Shown: piece after piece, positions 36,182 to 45,250 of the stretch | Position numbering within the stretch: position 1 is the first letter of the stretch | How the letters are laid out: each line of letters opens with the position of its first letter | Assembly (NCBI RefSeq): GCF_017908595.1 | Contig: NZ_JAGKTL010000005.1 | Coordinates: forward strand, 62,001 to 126,000 | DNA from: Rhodothermus bifroesti | GTDB taxonomy: Bacteria; Bacteroidota; Rhodothermia; Rhodothermales; Rhodothermaceae | Length of the DNA stretch: 64,000 bases | Direction: 5' to 3' | Made by a program: the position numbers and the translations under genes | Notes under the pieces: model-generated | What the model saw: only the letters and a program-made list of their open reading frames with translations | Database searches by the model: none | What the model was told of the DNA's origin: nothing

Positions 36182-37485
36182 GTCCTCCCACCATGCGTAC
36201 CCTCGAAAACAAAATCAAGCGCAGTGTCAAGGGCGTGCTCACGACCGAAGCGTTCAAGAATTGGTTTCAGGAGCAGAAGGCGCATGACGGCGACCTTGTT
36301 ATCTTGAACAATAGCTTCATTTACCGAAAGCCCGTCATTAAAACCTCTAAGAACGAGCAATACCTCTGCCTTACGGTAAAGGGCGGCCAACCAAGTACAG
36401 ACGAGCTTTCCATCGTGAAGCCAGGCGATATCGATTCAGACTTTAAGTTGTTCAGCTCAAAATCGAAGAACCTGCCTGACCGTATCCCACTTCAGGAAGC
36501 TGTACAGCAGGAGGTGCAGCGGATCGGTTCGTTGGTATTCGTCCTCATTGGCGAGTTGCAGGATGCTGATTGCGAGGTCCCTCTTAACCACAGCTTTCTC
36601 AAGTCGGTGAAGTATGACCCCGCAGCCCAACAAACGCATGTCCAAGACATCGCTGGTGGCAGTAAGGCCGTGGTAGTGAACCAGCTGACAGATCCCGGGG
36701 CAGCGTGGAAAGCTGTCGAGAAAGTCGTGCAAGGTCAAGTGGGCCACGCGCTCGATAGCTTAGAGGTTGCTTTTGCCGACGCTTTCGAGAAGTTGCGGGA
36801 GGAAGCACGTAAGCGCTTAATTCTACCTAAGCCCGGGGCGAAGAAGCGGAAGACTTCTGCAACGTTACTCTCGCGGTTTCGGGCTTCAGCTGAGCAGCAG
36901 CGCAAACTTTATAGCAAAGCGCTGAGTGAGTACTCTAAAGGTGGAAATGGAGCTGATTCATACCTTAGAGATGCCATGCGTGTTGCCTACAACTTCGCAG
37001 ATGATGCGATCAAGGTACTTGAACTGCTAGTGAGCGTCGCAGACCTAAAGGCAGTGCTCTTGTGGTGCACAATCAAAGAACATTTTGAGGTTGCCGAAGC
37101 CTTTAGGAACCTGCCATGGACAAAGAGTCGAAAGAAACCATCCCTAGAACGTTATCGAGAGATAATCAGTGGGGTACGGAACCGGGCGTTTCATAACCTA
37201 CTCGCGCTAGATCGTACAGTTGAAGCCAACCTAGAGGGTATCCAAGTAAGTGCGAAGCGGCTTACATTGTTTCCGCCATATGCGCGTCGAAAAAGCCACG
37301 TCCATTTCGAATATGAGGATCGAGAAATGGTGCAAGTTCTTTCGGAACTGACACGTGCTCCGGAGGCGACAGTGCCGTTGGAGTTCTGGAAGAAGAACAA
37401 GGTGGTCATGGAGCGCTTTGAACAGCTCCTTGAAGCAACAGAAAATGCATTGTGGATACTCAACAAAGTCAAGGGGTCTACATAA
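36178..37485 (+). CDS. HEPN-like protein in hsdS cassette, function unknown
   Basis: A 435-residue protein starting at ATG 36178, overlapping the hsdS stop; a longer open frame upstream to 35587 is only a shadow of hsdS. The N-terminal 160 residues are an unrecognised beta-rich domain. The second half is helical and holds VRNRAFHNL, with Arg334-x4-His339 matching the Rx4-6H signature of HEPN ribonucleases. HEPN proteins in restriction-modification loci commonly act in abortive infection; here that is inferred from motif and neighbourhood. No antitoxin-like partner is seen next to it. Confidence 0.65.
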   Translation: MSPPTMRTLENKIKRSVKGVLTTEAFKNWFQEQKAHDGDLVILNNSFIYRKPVIKTSKNEQYLCLTVKGGQPSTDELSIVKPGDIDSDFKLFSSKSKNLPDRIPLQEAVQQEVQRIGSLVFVLIGELQDADCEVPLNHSFLKSVKYDPAAQQTHVQDIAGGSKAVVVNQLTDPGAAWKAVEKVVQGQVGHALDSLEVAFADAFEKLREEARKRLILPKPGAKKRKTSATLLSRFRASAEQQRKLYSKALSEYSKGGNGADSYLRDAMRVAYNFADDAIKVLELLVSVADLKAVLLWCTIKEHFEVAEAFRNLPWTKSRKKPSLERYREIISGVRNRAFHNLLALDRTVEANLEGIQVSAKRLTLFPPYARRKSHVHFEYEDREMVQVLSELTRAPEATVPLEFWKKNKVVMERFEQLLEATENALWILNKVKGST

Positions 37486-37487
37486 GG

Positions 37488-37619
37488 ATGTTCTTTGAGG
37501 ATCGCTTAGCCAAATTGATGGTCGAATCTGCTGCCATCCGCAACGCGCTGCTTCCCTGGCTGATCTCCAGCGAGCTGCGGGTCAAGGATCCTGAAGGATT
37601 CCTAAAAGAATGGGGGTGA
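37488..37619 (+). pseudogene. hsdS tail mini-ORF 1 (43 codons)
   Basis: An open frame from ATG 37488 whose last part reads AIRNALLPWLISSELRVKDP and on to EGFLKEWG. It is clearly related to the HsdS C-terminus (ALLPKLISGELRVKDAEKF). It starts 2 bp after the HEPN-like gene and stops 4 bp before the next gene, so it may provide translational coupling. It is either debris of a replaced hsdS 3' end or a retained coupling peptide. Confidence 0.75.
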
Positions 37620-37623
37620 ACAG

Positions 37624-38454
37624 ATGAGTAGCTTAACGGATAGCGAAAAGCGATACTTCGAAGCAATTCTAGGCATGAAGAATGGATACGTGCTCAACTA
37701 CACGGATGCTACGTTTGCCGAATTGTTCAGACGCTACAATATCGATATTCACAGTCAAAAATACCAAACATACGGAACATCAAAAGCCAAGAAGATGCGA
37801 GCCTTTTGGGATCAGGAACCTGATTCCGTTGTTGGACCTGTCTTGAAGGAAGTGCTCGACGCTTATGTCCTGCAGTGTGAACTCAGTGGCAGAAAGCCGA
37901 ATGAAGCTATCCTTAAAAAATGTCAAGCGATTGTTTCTAGATTGTCAGGAGGTAAAGCCTCGCCTACATCTGCCGAAACGGGCGATGCGTTCCTACGCCA
38001 GGAATTCGTCATCTCGAACCTGAGCAAACTTCCAGTTGAAGGGCCGGTTACAGACATCATTGCGGCCAGGCTGGACGAGGCAGCTAAAGCTCTTAAAGCA
38101 GGCGCTTATTTTGCTGTTATTGTTCTATGCGGGAGTATCCTCGAAGGCGTGCTTCTTGCGGTAGCTCAACGACATCAGGAGAAATTTAACCGCTCACCAA
38201 TCAGTCCCAAGACAGCCGAAGGCAAGGTCAAGTCCTTCCATGAATGGAGTCTTGCACAATTGATCGACGTGGCCCACGACGTTGGATTGCTTAAGTTGGA
38301 CGTCAAAAAGTTCAGCCACGGTTTGCGAGACTTTCGGAATTTCATCCACCCATACCAACAAATGCGGTCACAATTCACGCCAGATCAGCATACGGCCAAG
38401 GTTTGCTTTCAGGTGTTGAAGGCGGCTCTGGCGGACCTGGCGGGGGAGCGGTAA
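37624..38454 (+). CDS. HEPN/AbiJ-like protein in hsdS cassette
   Basis: A 276-residue protein. The N-terminal 90 residues (GYVLNYTDATFAELFRRYNI, GTSKAKKMRAFW, VVGPVLKEVLDAY) resemble the small N-terminal domain seen fused to abortive-infection (AbiJ-type) and other effector proteins. The C-terminal domain is helical and carries GLRDFRNFIHPYQQ, with Arg235-x6-His242 fitting the HEPN Rx4-6H signature. It is flanked on both sides by hsdS-tail mini-ORFs. A growth-arrest ribonuclease role is inference. Confidence 0.65.
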   Translation: MSSLTDSEKRYFEAILGMKNGYVLNYTDATFAELFRRYNIDIHSQKYQTYGTSKAKKMRAFWDQEPDSVVGPVLKEVLDAYVLQCELSGRKPNEAILKKCQAIVSRLSGGKASPTSAETGDAFLRQEFVISNLSKLPVEGPVTDIIAARLDEAAKALKAGAYFAVIVLCGSILEGVLLAVAQRHQEKFNRSPISPKTAEGKVKSFHEWSLAQLIDVAHDVGLLKLDVKKFSHGLRDFRNFIHPYQQMRSQFTPDQHTAKVCFQVLKAALADLAGER

Positions 38455-38455
38455 G

Positions 38456-38596
38456 ATGAACGGGGGTCCCATTGCCCTGAAACTACTCACCTTGACGCAC
38501 CACCGAGCTCTGAGCGACAACCTGTGTTGCAAACCCATCTCCAGCGAGTTGCGGGTCAAGGATGCTAAACGGTTTTTGAAGGAGCGGAGGCCATGA
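38456..38596 (+). pseudogene. hsdS tail mini-ORF 2 (46 codons)
   Basis: An open frame from ATG 38456, 1 bp after the previous stop. Its last 20 residues, [20 protein letters not shown], match the HsdS C-terminus, while the first 26 residues do not. The stop overlaps the start of the transposase gene as ATGA, just as the true hsdS overlaps its follower. This is the third copy of the hsdS tail in 2.5 kb. Confidence 0.75.
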
Positions 38597-39153
38597 AATA
38601 CGACCCTAAAAAGCATCACCGCCGCAGCATTCGGCTGAAGGGGTATGATTATTCCCGGCCCGGCGCGTATTTCATCACCCTCGTGACCCAGGATCGGGCG
38701 TGCCTATTTGGCGAGGTGGTGGATGGGGAAATGCGGTTGAATGCATGGGGGAAAATTGCGCGGCAATGTTGGTTTGACATCCCGGTGCATTTCCCACATG
38801 CCGCATTAGATGCATTTGTGGTGATGCCCAACCATATCCATGGGGTTATTATCATTGTCGATGGTAGGGGCACGGCATGCCGTGCCCCTACCCTGGAACA
38901 ATTTGGGAAACCCGTGGCCGGTTCCATCCCAACCATTATCCGTTCGTATAAATCCGCCGTTGCCAAACGCATCAACGAACATCGCGGCACACCCGGCGCC
39001 CCCGTCTGGCAACGCAATTATTTCGAACACATCATCCGCAACAGTGATGAATTACACCGCATTCGGGAATACATCACCAACAACCCGTTACAATGGGCCT
39101 TGGATCGGGAAAACCTGGATGTTGTAAGGGCAACGCACGCGTCGCCTCTATAA
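38593..39153 (+). CDS. REP-associated tyrosine transposase (RAYT)
   Basis: A 186-residue Y1/HUH-type transposase. [20 protein letters not shown] is a standard RAYT N-terminus, and MPNHIHGVI carries the metal-binding His-x-His pair (about residues 78-84). FKTM-type helices are replaced by [30 protein letters not shown] is the C-terminal block with candidate catalytic tyrosines. A 30-bp REP palindrome is embedded in frame in its linker. It overlaps mini-ORF 2 and sits between hsdS cassettes and hsdR. RAYTs mobilise or maintain REP sequences and are often domesticated. Confidence 0.9.
   Translation: MKYDPKKHHRRSIRLKGYDYSRPGAYFITLVTQDRACLFGEVVDGEMRLNAWGKIARQCWFDIPVHFPHAALDAFVVMPNHIHGVIIIVDGRGTACRAPTLEQFGKPVAGSIPTIIRSYKSAVAKRINEHRGTPGAPVWQRNYFEHIIRNSDELHRIREYITNNPLQWALDRENLDVVRATHASPL
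38863..38892. repeat. 30-bp perfect REP-like palindrome inside the RAYT gene
   Basis: The two halves GGTAGGGGCACGGCA and TGCCGTGCCCCTACC form a perfect palindrome within coding sequence, read as [10 protein letters not shown]. It has the GTAGGGGC head typical of REP elements handled by RAYTs. Confidence 0.85.
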
Positions 39154-39164
39154 AAGAACGAACC

Positions 39165-42100
39165 ATGGTGCACCTGACCGAATCTCATGTCGAGGAAGCC
39201 GCCCTCTCCTGGCTGGAATCTATCGGTTGGGGGACCGCCTACGGGCCGGACGTGGCGCCAGGGACGCTCATGGCCGAGCGCGCTGATTACGGCGAGGTAG
39301 TCCTGGCCCAGCGGCTGCGCGACGCCCTGGCTCGCCTTAACCCCAACTTACCCGCCGAAGCGCTGGAGGATGCCTTCCGCAAGCTCACGCGGCCCGAAGG
39401 GGCGGATCTCCTTCAACGCAACCGCGCGCTGCACCGCATGCTCGTGAATGGCGTGAACGTGGAGTATCGGGCGGCGGACGGCGTCATCCGTGGCGCGCAG
39501 GTGTGGGGGATCGATTTCGACGATCCCAATAACAACGATTGGCTCGCCATCAACCAGTTCACCGTCTCCGAGCAGCGGTCCACCCGCCGGCCGGACATCG
39601 TGCTTTTCGTCAATGGCCTGCCGCTGGCGGTCATTGAGCTGAAGAACGTGGCGGACGAAAAGGCGACCATCTGGACCGCTTACCAACAGTTGCAGACTTA
39701 CCAGGCTGAGATCCCCTCCCTGTTTGCTTTCAACGAGGTGCTGGTGATCTCGGATGGTACCGAGGCGCGCGTCGGTGTACTCGGTGCTGGAGGTGAATGG
39801 TTCAAGCCCTGGCGCACGATCACGGGCGAAACGCTGGCTCCGGAGACGATGACACAGTTGCAAGTGGCAATCGAGGGGCTATTTGAAAAACGCCGCTTCC
39901 TCGACCTGGTGCGTGACTTCATCGTCTTCGAGGACGATGGCAGCGGGCGGCTCGTCAAGAAGATGGCAGGCTACCACCAGTTCCACGCCGTGCAGGTGGC
40001 TGTGGCGGAAACGCTGCGCGCGGCAAAACTCACTCGCGCGGAACAAGTAGCCGAGCGGGGTCCGGGCTACGAGGCAGGACGCAAACCCGGCGGTGCGCCC
40101 GGCGACCGCCGCATAGGCGTGGTCTGGCATACGCAGGGCTCTGGCAAGAGCCTGACGATGGTCTTCTACGCCGGCCGCATCATCCGTGAGCCGGCGATGA
40201 GGAATCCGACGATCGTTGTCCTCACCGATCGCAACGATCTCGACGACCAGCTGTTCGGCACCTTCTCCCGATGCCAGGACCTTCTGCGCCAGCCGCCCGT
40301 GCAGGCGGAAAGCCGCGCGCATCTGCGGGAGCTCCTCTCCGTGCAAGCGGGTGGTGTGGTATTTACCACGATTCAGAAGTTCCTGCCTGAAGAAAAAAGT
40401 GATCGGTACCCCACGCTTTCGGAACGCCACAACATCGTCGTCATCGCCGACGAAGCGCACCGCAGCCAGTACGACTTCATTGACGGCTTCGCCCGTCACA
40501 TGCGCGACGCCCTGCCCAATGCTTCCTTTATCGCCTTTACCGGAACCCCCATCGAGCTGGCCGACCGCAACACGCGTGCCGTTTTTGGCGATTACATCAG
40601 CATTTACGACATCCAGCGAGCGGTTGAGGACGGCGCCACCGTGCCCATTTACTATGAGAGCCGGCTGGCCAAGCTCGACCTTCCCGAAGAGTTAAAGCCG
40701 AAGATCGAGGAAGAATTCGAGGAAGTCACGGAAGGTGAGGAGGTCGAGCGCAAAGAGAAACTCAAGAGCAAGTGGTCGCAGCTGGAGGCCATCGTCGGTG
40801 CTGAGAAGCGCCTCAGGCTGATCGCTCAGGACATCGTCGAGCATTTCGAAAAGCGGCTGGAGGTGCTGGAAGGCAAAGCGATGATCGTGTGCATGAGCCG
40901 GCGCATCTGCGTTGAGCTGTACAATGAGATCGTCAAGCTGAGGCCGGAGTGGCACCACGAAGATGACGATAAAGGCGTCATTAAAGTCGTGATGACCGGG
41001 TCAGCGTCGGACCCCCCAGATTGGCAGCCGCATATCCGAAACAAGGAGAGACGGGAGTTCCTGGCCCGGCGTTTCCGGGACCCCAACGATCCTTTCAAGG
41101 TGGTCATCGTCCGGGACATGTGGCTGACCGGCTTTGATGCCCCGAGCCTGCACACGATGTACCTGGACAAGCCGATGCGCGGCCATGGCCTCATGCAGGC
41201 TATCGCGCGGGTCAACCGCGTGTTTCGTGACAAACCCGGCGGGCTGGTGGTGGACTACCTGGGGCTGGCCCATGAACTCAAGGCGGCGCTGGCGACCTAT
41301 ACGGAAAGTGGGGGTACTGGTCAGGCGGCTATCTCCCAGGAGGAGGCCGTTGCGGTCATGCGCGAGAAGTACGAAATCTGCTGCGATCTCTTCCACGGTT
41401 TCGACTGGTCGGTGTGGAAGACGGGACCCCCCCAGGAAAAGCTGTCGCTCCTGCCTGCTGCGCAGGAGCATATTCTGTTGCAGGAAAACGGCAAGGATCG
41501 GTTGCTACGAGCGGTGCAAGAGTTGTCCAAAGCTTTTGCGTTGGCAGTCCCACACGAGGAAGCGCTGCGTATCCGGGACGATGTAGCCTTCTTTCAGGCG
41601 GTACGGGCGAGCCTGGTCAAGCGGGCACCGGGCGAGTCGAAAACAGAGGAAGAGCTCGACCATGCTATTCGCCAGATCATCTCTCGCGCCGTTGCTCCCG
41701 AGGGCGTCGTGGACATTTTCGCAGCCGCGGGATTGAAAAAGCCCGATATCTCCATCCTGTCCGACGAGTTCCTGGCAGAGGTGCGGGGCATGCCGCAGAA
41801 GCACCTCGCGGTGGAGTTGCTGCAGAAGCTCCTCAAAGGAGAGATCAGCACCTGGCGTCGCAAGAACGTCGTTCAAGCCAGGTCGTTTGCGGAAATGCTG
41901 GAACGGGCGATCCGCCGCTACCAGAACCGGGCCATCGAGGCGGCGCAGGTGATTGAAGAGCTCATTCAGCTGGCCAAGCAGATGCGAGAGGCCGACCGAC
42001 GCGGTGAGGGGCTTGGCCTCACAGAGGAAGAACTCGCTTTCTACGACGCGTTGGCAACCAACGACAGTGCGGTGAAGGTGCTAGGCGATGAGACGTTGCG

Positions 42101-42317
42101 CACCATCGCCCGCGAGCTGGTCAGAACCGTCCGCGCGAATGTAAGCATCGACTGGACCCTGCGCGAGAACGTGCGCGCCAACTTGCGCGTGCTGGTGAAG
42201 CGCATCCTGCGCAAGCACGGATACCCGCCGGACAAACAGGAAAAGGCGACGCAGGTCGTTCTGGAGCAGGCTGAAGTGCTATCGGCCACATGGGCTATAG
42301 CGCCAACAGGTGTTTAG
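39165..42317 (+). CDS. hsdR: Type I restriction endonuclease subunit R
   Basis: ATP-driven translocase and nuclease of the complex. The 1,050-residue protein starts at ATG 39165; a longer frame to 39093 lies inside the RAYT gene. The nuclease site is PD-(D/E)xK-like: Asp144 (RRPDIVLF), Glu158 and Lys160 (VIELKN). Helicase motifs follow: Walker A HTQGSGKS (322-329), DEAH (429-432) and a motif III-like FTGTP. The C-terminal 200 residues are the helical HsdS/HsdM contact region. It is separated from hsdM and hsdS by the cassette genes and has a partial tail copy at 43170. Confidence 0.95.
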   Translation: MVHLTESHVEEAALSWLESIGWGTAYGPDVAPGTLMAERADYGEVVLAQRLRDALARLNPNLPAEALEDAFRKLTRPEGADLLQRNRALHRMLVNGVNVEYRAADGVIRGAQVWGIDFDDPNNNDWLAINQFTVSEQRSTRRPDIVLFVNGLPLAVIELKNVADEKATIWTAYQQLQTYQAEIPSLFAFNEVLVISDGTEARVGVLGAGGEWFKPWRTITGETLAPETMTQLQVAIEGLFEKRRFLDLVRDFIVFEDDGSGRLVKKMAGYHQFHAVQVAVAETLRAAKLTRAEQVAERGPGYEAGRKPGGAPGDRRIGVVWHTQGSGKSLTMVFYAGRIIREPAMRNPTIVVLTDRNDLDDQLFGTFSRCQDLLRQPPVQAESRAHLRELLSVQAGGVVFTTIQKFLPEEKSDRYPTLSERHNIVVIADEAHRSQYDFIDGFARHMRDALPNASFIAFTGTPIELADRNTRAVFGDYISIYDIQRAVEDGATVPIYYESRLAKLDLPEELKPKIEEEFEEVTEGEEVERKEKLKSKWSQLEAIVGAEKRLRLIAQDIVEHFEKRLEVLEGKAMIVCMSRRICVELYNEIVKLRPEWHHEDDDKGVIKVVMTGSASDPPDWQPHIRNKERREFLARRFRDPNDPFKVVIVRDMWLTGFDAPSLHTMYLDKPMRGHGLMQAIARVNRVFRDKPGGLVVDYLGLAHELKAALATYTESGGTGQAAISQEEAVAVMREKYEICCDLFHGFDWSVWKTGPPQEKLSLLPAAQEHILLQENGKDRLLRAVQELSKAFALAVPHEEALRIRDDVAFFQAVRASLVKRAPGESKTEEELDHAIRQIISRAVAPEGVVDIFAAAGLKKPDISILSDEFLAEVRGMPQKHLAVELLQKLLKGEISTWRRKNVVQARSFAEMLERAIRRYQNRAIEAAQVIEELIQLAKQMREADRRGEGLGLTEEELAFYDALATNDSAVKVLGDETLRTIARELVRTVRANVSIDWTLRENVRANLRVLVKRILRKHGYPPDKQEKATQVVLEQAEVLSATWAIAPTGV

Positions 42318-42370
42318 ACTACCAGAACTTCCAGCCCAGCAAGAAAAAGCAAGATGCATAACCCCTTAAG

Positions 42371-42484
42371 ATAGACGACATCGCCTTTGACGCGTTGGGT
42401 CTAACGCCCAGCGAGCGTGAGGCGGTGTATGAGGCGGTGGTCAATTTGGTACGGGCGCGGTTGGAGAAAGCACGGGGTATGTAG
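42371..42484 (+). pseudogene. C-terminal remnant of a DNA methyltransferase/restriction enzyme
   Basis: The open stretch reads IDDIAFDALGLTPSEREAVY and on to VVNLVRARLEKARGM, then stop. It resembles the extreme C-terminus of Eco57I-like or other fused N6-adenine methylase proteins (FDxLGLTxxEREEVY). Nothing upstream continues the gene. It is a leftover of another restriction system. Confidence 0.55.
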
Positions 42485-42762
42485 CCATGAAATACGACCC
42501 TAAAAAGCATCACCGCCGCAGCATTCGGCTGAAGGGGTATGATTATTCCCGGCCCGGCACGTATTTCATCACCCTTGTGACCCAGGATCGGGCATGCCTA
42601 TTTGGCGAGGTGGTGGATGGGGAGATGCGGTTGAACGAGGCGGGACGGATGATGGAAAAATGGTGGGCCAAATGGCATCACAAATTCCCAAACGTGCAAA
42701 CCAACGCATTCGTCATCATGCCCAACCATTTCCATGGGATTATCGTGATAACGTCCAATCCC

Positions 42763-42789
42763 GTAGGGGCAGACCCGCGTGTCTGCCCC
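42763..42789. repeat. REP-like inverted repeat in RAYT 2
   Basis: GGGGCAGAC (42766-42774) and GTCTGCCCC (42781-42789) flank a 6-base loop and follow a GTA head. A related GGTGCGCCCCTACC half-element lies near 42914-42927. Confidence 0.75.
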
Positions 42790-42810
42790 GATGAAACGGG
42801 TGCACATGCG

Positions 42811-42864
42811 GGAATGGGCGCACACACGGGAATGGGCGCACACACGGGAATGGGCGCACACACT
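42811..42864 (+). repeat. 18-bp tandem repeat, three copies, in RAYT 2
   Basis: GGAATGGGCGCACACACG repeats three times (last base differs in the third copy). Eighteen bases keep the frame and encode GMGAHT. The repeat is part of the expanded linker before the frameshift. Confidence 0.9.
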
Positions 42865-43169
42865 ACGCGTCTGCCCTGATCATATGGGCGCACACACGGG
42901 TGCGCCCCCAACAGGTGCGCCCCTACCGGAAATCGTTCAATGGTTCAAAACGATGACCACCAATGAATATATCCGCGGCGTCAAACAATCCGGATGGCCG
43001 CCATTCCGCGGTCGGTTGTGGCAACGCAATTATTATGAACACATCATCCGCGACGATGCCTTCTTGAACCGCATTCGTCAATACATCGCTGAGAATCCCT
43101 TGCGCTGGCATCTGGACCGGGAAAATCCTCACCGAACTGGAACAGACGGCGATCATATACTAGGCTGAC

Positions 43170-43312
43170 CGTTGCATCGATGGGATATTTCGCGAGAACG
43201 TGCGCGCCAACTTGCGCGTGCTGGTGAAGCGCATCCTACGCAAGCACGAATACCCGCCGGACAAGGAAGGCGTCTCCGACAGTACTGGAGCAGGCTGAAG
43301 CGCTCTGACAAG
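43170..43312 (+). pseudogene. Duplicated fragment of the hsdR 3' end
   Basis: From about 43170 the sequence aligns with hsdR 42139-42285. The segment GAGAACGTGCGCGCCAACTT and the following 65 bases are nearly identical, and the copy then decays with small indels and loses the frame. It lies just after RAYT 2, so RAYT 2 and the methylase remnant are bracketed by two hsdR tails. The remaining 43313-43473 shows no recognisable gene. Confidence 0.8.
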
Positions 43313-43473
43313 CTGTTCCTGCTAGCTGGCAGCTTAGGGTTACGACATCACGGGGAAATGTACGAATACTTCAGCGCAGACCTGAGGTTTTTTCAGGTTT
43401 GGCAATAGTGGTGCGTTGCCCAATGAACTTACAGGCGAATCGGCGCGGCCCGCGAAGAAATCACAAGCACGTC

Positions 43474-44928
43474 TTACGACGCCCGCGAAGCGCCATGCCG
43501 ACGGCCATAGGTGAAGTAAATAAGGAGGCCAAGCGCCATCCAAAGCAGCAGCCGAAGCCAAGTGTCCCACGGCAGGGAAAGCATTTGGAGTAGGCTAATG
43601 CCCGCTCCCAAGATAGGGACCCAAGGGAACAGTGGCGTTTTAAAGGGCCGAGGGATGTCGGGACGGGTGTAGCGCAAGACAATCACGCCAAGGCATACAA
43701 TGGTAAAGGCCAGTAGCGTTCCAATGGAGACAAGTTCTCCCAAAATCCCAATAGGAAACAGCCCCGCAAAGATCGCTGCGATAATGCCTGTGACTATAGT
43801 GGTGATATGCGGGGTGCGAAAGCGCGCATGAACAGCAGCAAAGTATTTGGGCAAAAGGCCATCTCGGGCCATGGAGTAAAAGATCCGGGGTTGACCTAAA
43901 AGCATAACTAGGATCACAGAGCTCAATCCAGCAATAGCTCCAATCTTGATCAAAGGTCGAAGCCAGAATAACTCAGGACCAACGGCATCCACCGCTACGG
44001 CTATAGGATCGGGTACGTTCAGCATCTTATAGCTTACAATACCTGTAAGCACCAGCGCCACAACCACGTAGAGCAGCGTTGAAATGCCTAGCGATCCTAA
44101 AATGCCTATGGGCATGTCTCGCTGAGGATTTCGAGCTTCTTGGGCTGCGGTTGAGACAGCGTCAAAGCCGATATAGGCAAAGAAAATCACCCCAGCCCCC
44201 CGTAAAATGCCACTCCAACCATAAATGCCAAACTTTCCTTCGTTGGGGGGGATAAAAGGCTCCCAGTTGTCCGGGTTGATAAAGAAGATACCGGCACCAA
44301 TAAACAAAAGCAGAACAAAAATCTTGACCATCACAACGAGATTGTTCATCGTTGCCGACTCCCGGATACCGATAACCAGGAGCGTGGTCATGAGAGCGAT
44401 AATGAATACGGCCGGCAGGTTGAGGATCGCTCCTGTGGTAGCCCAAGTGTGGGTTTTAGGGTCAAAAGTAAAAGGCGATTGGGTCCACTCGGAAGGTAGA
44501 ACAATTCCAAAATCCTTAAGAAAGCTGACCACGTACCCCGACCATCCAACAGCGACGGTTGATGCCCCAAATAAATACTCCAGGATCAGATCCCAGCCGA
44601 TAATCCAAGCAAAAAACTGACCTAGCGTCGCATAGGCATAAGTGTAGGCACTTCCAGCTACGGGAATCATCGAGGCCATCTCGGCATAGCAAAGACCAGC
44701 CAAAGCACAGCCAATCCCCGACAGAATAAAAGACAAGACAATAGCCGGTCCGGCATACTGTGCGGCTGCTTGCCCGGTGAGCACAAAAATGCCTGCCCCA
44801 ATGATGGCCCCAATGCCTAGGCTGACCAAATTCCAGGGACCCAAAACGCGCCGAAGACCCTGACCACGGTCTTCGGCCTGCTCAATAAGCTCAGGAATCG
44901 ATTTCTTAATGAACAACCTGCTTGCCAT
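43474..44928 (-). CDS. APC-family amino acid permease
   Basis: A 484-residue inner-membrane transporter with about 12 hydrophobic segments. The N-terminal VSLGIGAIIGAGIFVLTGQAA and the SFILSGIGCALAGLCYAEMASMIPVAGSAYTYAYATLG stretch are typical of the cationic amino acid transporter-like branch of the APC superfamily. GVIFFAYIGFDAVSTAAQEARNP is the conserved helix 6 region. Substrate is not readable. It is transcribed towards the island and is divergent from the cas operon. Confidence 0.9.
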   Translation of the reverse strand: MASRLFIKKSIPELIEQAEDRGQGLRRVLGPWNLVSLGIGAIIGAGIFVLTGQAAAQYAGPAIVLSFILSGIGCALAGLCYAEMASMIPVAGSAYTYAYATLGQFFAWIIGWDLILEYLFGASTVAVGWSGYVVSFLKDFGIVLPSEWTQSPFTFDPKTHTWATTGAILNLPAVFIIALMTTLLVIGIRESATMNNLVVMVKIFVLLLFIGAGIFFINPDNWEPFIPPNEGKFGIYGWSGILRGAGVIFFAYIGFDAVSTAAQEARNPQRDMPIGILGSLGISTLLYVVVALVLTGIVSYKMLNVPDPIAVAVDAVGPELFWLRPLIKIGAIAGLSSVILVMLLGQPRIFYSMARDGLLPKYFAAVHARFRTPHITTIVTGIIAAIFAGLFPIGILGELVSIGTLLAFTIVCLGVIVLRYTRPDIPRPFKTPLFPWVPILGAGISLLQMLSLPWDTWLRLLLWMALGLLIYFTYGRRHGASRAS

Positions 44929-45250
44929 ACTTATAAAGTAAAAAGGCTGGGGTGTTTTTAGAGAAAGCGTAATAACTTAGAATAAGCAGGATTAATAAAC
45001 CAATAAAAATAAGGCCTTGTCCAAAAGAGAAGAATTAAAATATACCCCATATTCAAGCGGGATTGCCAATCCAAGAAGCAAGCAGCCGATTGCAGATATA
45101 TTGGCTCTAAACACAACTCTGCCTAAATGCATCCGCTCTAAAAGCGCTGGATGGCAGCTTTGCCAAAGCCAGAGGGTGTTTGCACTATTCATTGCCAGGT
45201 AAGGTACCTATGTAGGGGTGCTTTTGTCGTAGACAGCTGTAGCGACGCGT
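44929..45250. other. AT-rich intergenic stretch between permease and cas8
   Basis: No gene with family similarity, no repeat-spacer array and no tRNA seen. The region is AT-richer than its neighbours and should hold the permease promoter (reading left) and part of the cas leader. Short open frames here look random. Confidence 0.5.

Larger units (their letters stand above)
42487..43168 (+). pseudogene. Second RAYT transposase, frameshifted
   Basis: The first 50 residues are almost identical to the intact RAYT at 38593, and MPNHFHGIIV retains the HUH histidines. The frame then runs through an expanded repeat (GMGAHT x3) and stops at 42879. The rest (IVQWFKTMTTNEYIRGVKQS, RNYYEHIIRDDAFLNRIRQYI) continues in another frame to 43168. 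Programmed frameshifting is possible but simple breakage is likelier. REP-type palindromes lie in its linker. Confidence 0.8.
30447..43473. other. Patchwork type I restriction-modification defence island
   Basis: The block contains a complete hsdM-hsdS-hsdR set plus cargo, bounded on the left by a lone cas6 and on the right by an APC permease. Duplicated 3' ends of three genes (ATPase, hsdS, hsdR) and two RAYT copies show repeated recombination. No integrase, tRNA or clean target-site duplication was found at its edges. Confidence 0.75.

Noticed and set aside
38863-38892. The 30-bp palindrome as an intrinsic terminator
   Set aside because: It lies in the middle of an intact transposase frame, lacks a T-run and matches the REP style expected for RAYT substrates.
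39093-39164. An upstream extension of hsdR
   Set aside because: The extra 24 codons lie inside the RAYT coding region in another frame and do not resemble HsdR; ATG 39165 gives the normal N-terminus.
42811-42864. A CRISPR-like array
   Set aside because: The 18-bp units are contiguous with no spacers and lie within a transposase linker.
44992-45192. Small open frames in the permease-cas8 spacer as a gene
   Set aside because: Both strands give short frames with random composition, no start context and no recognisable domain.
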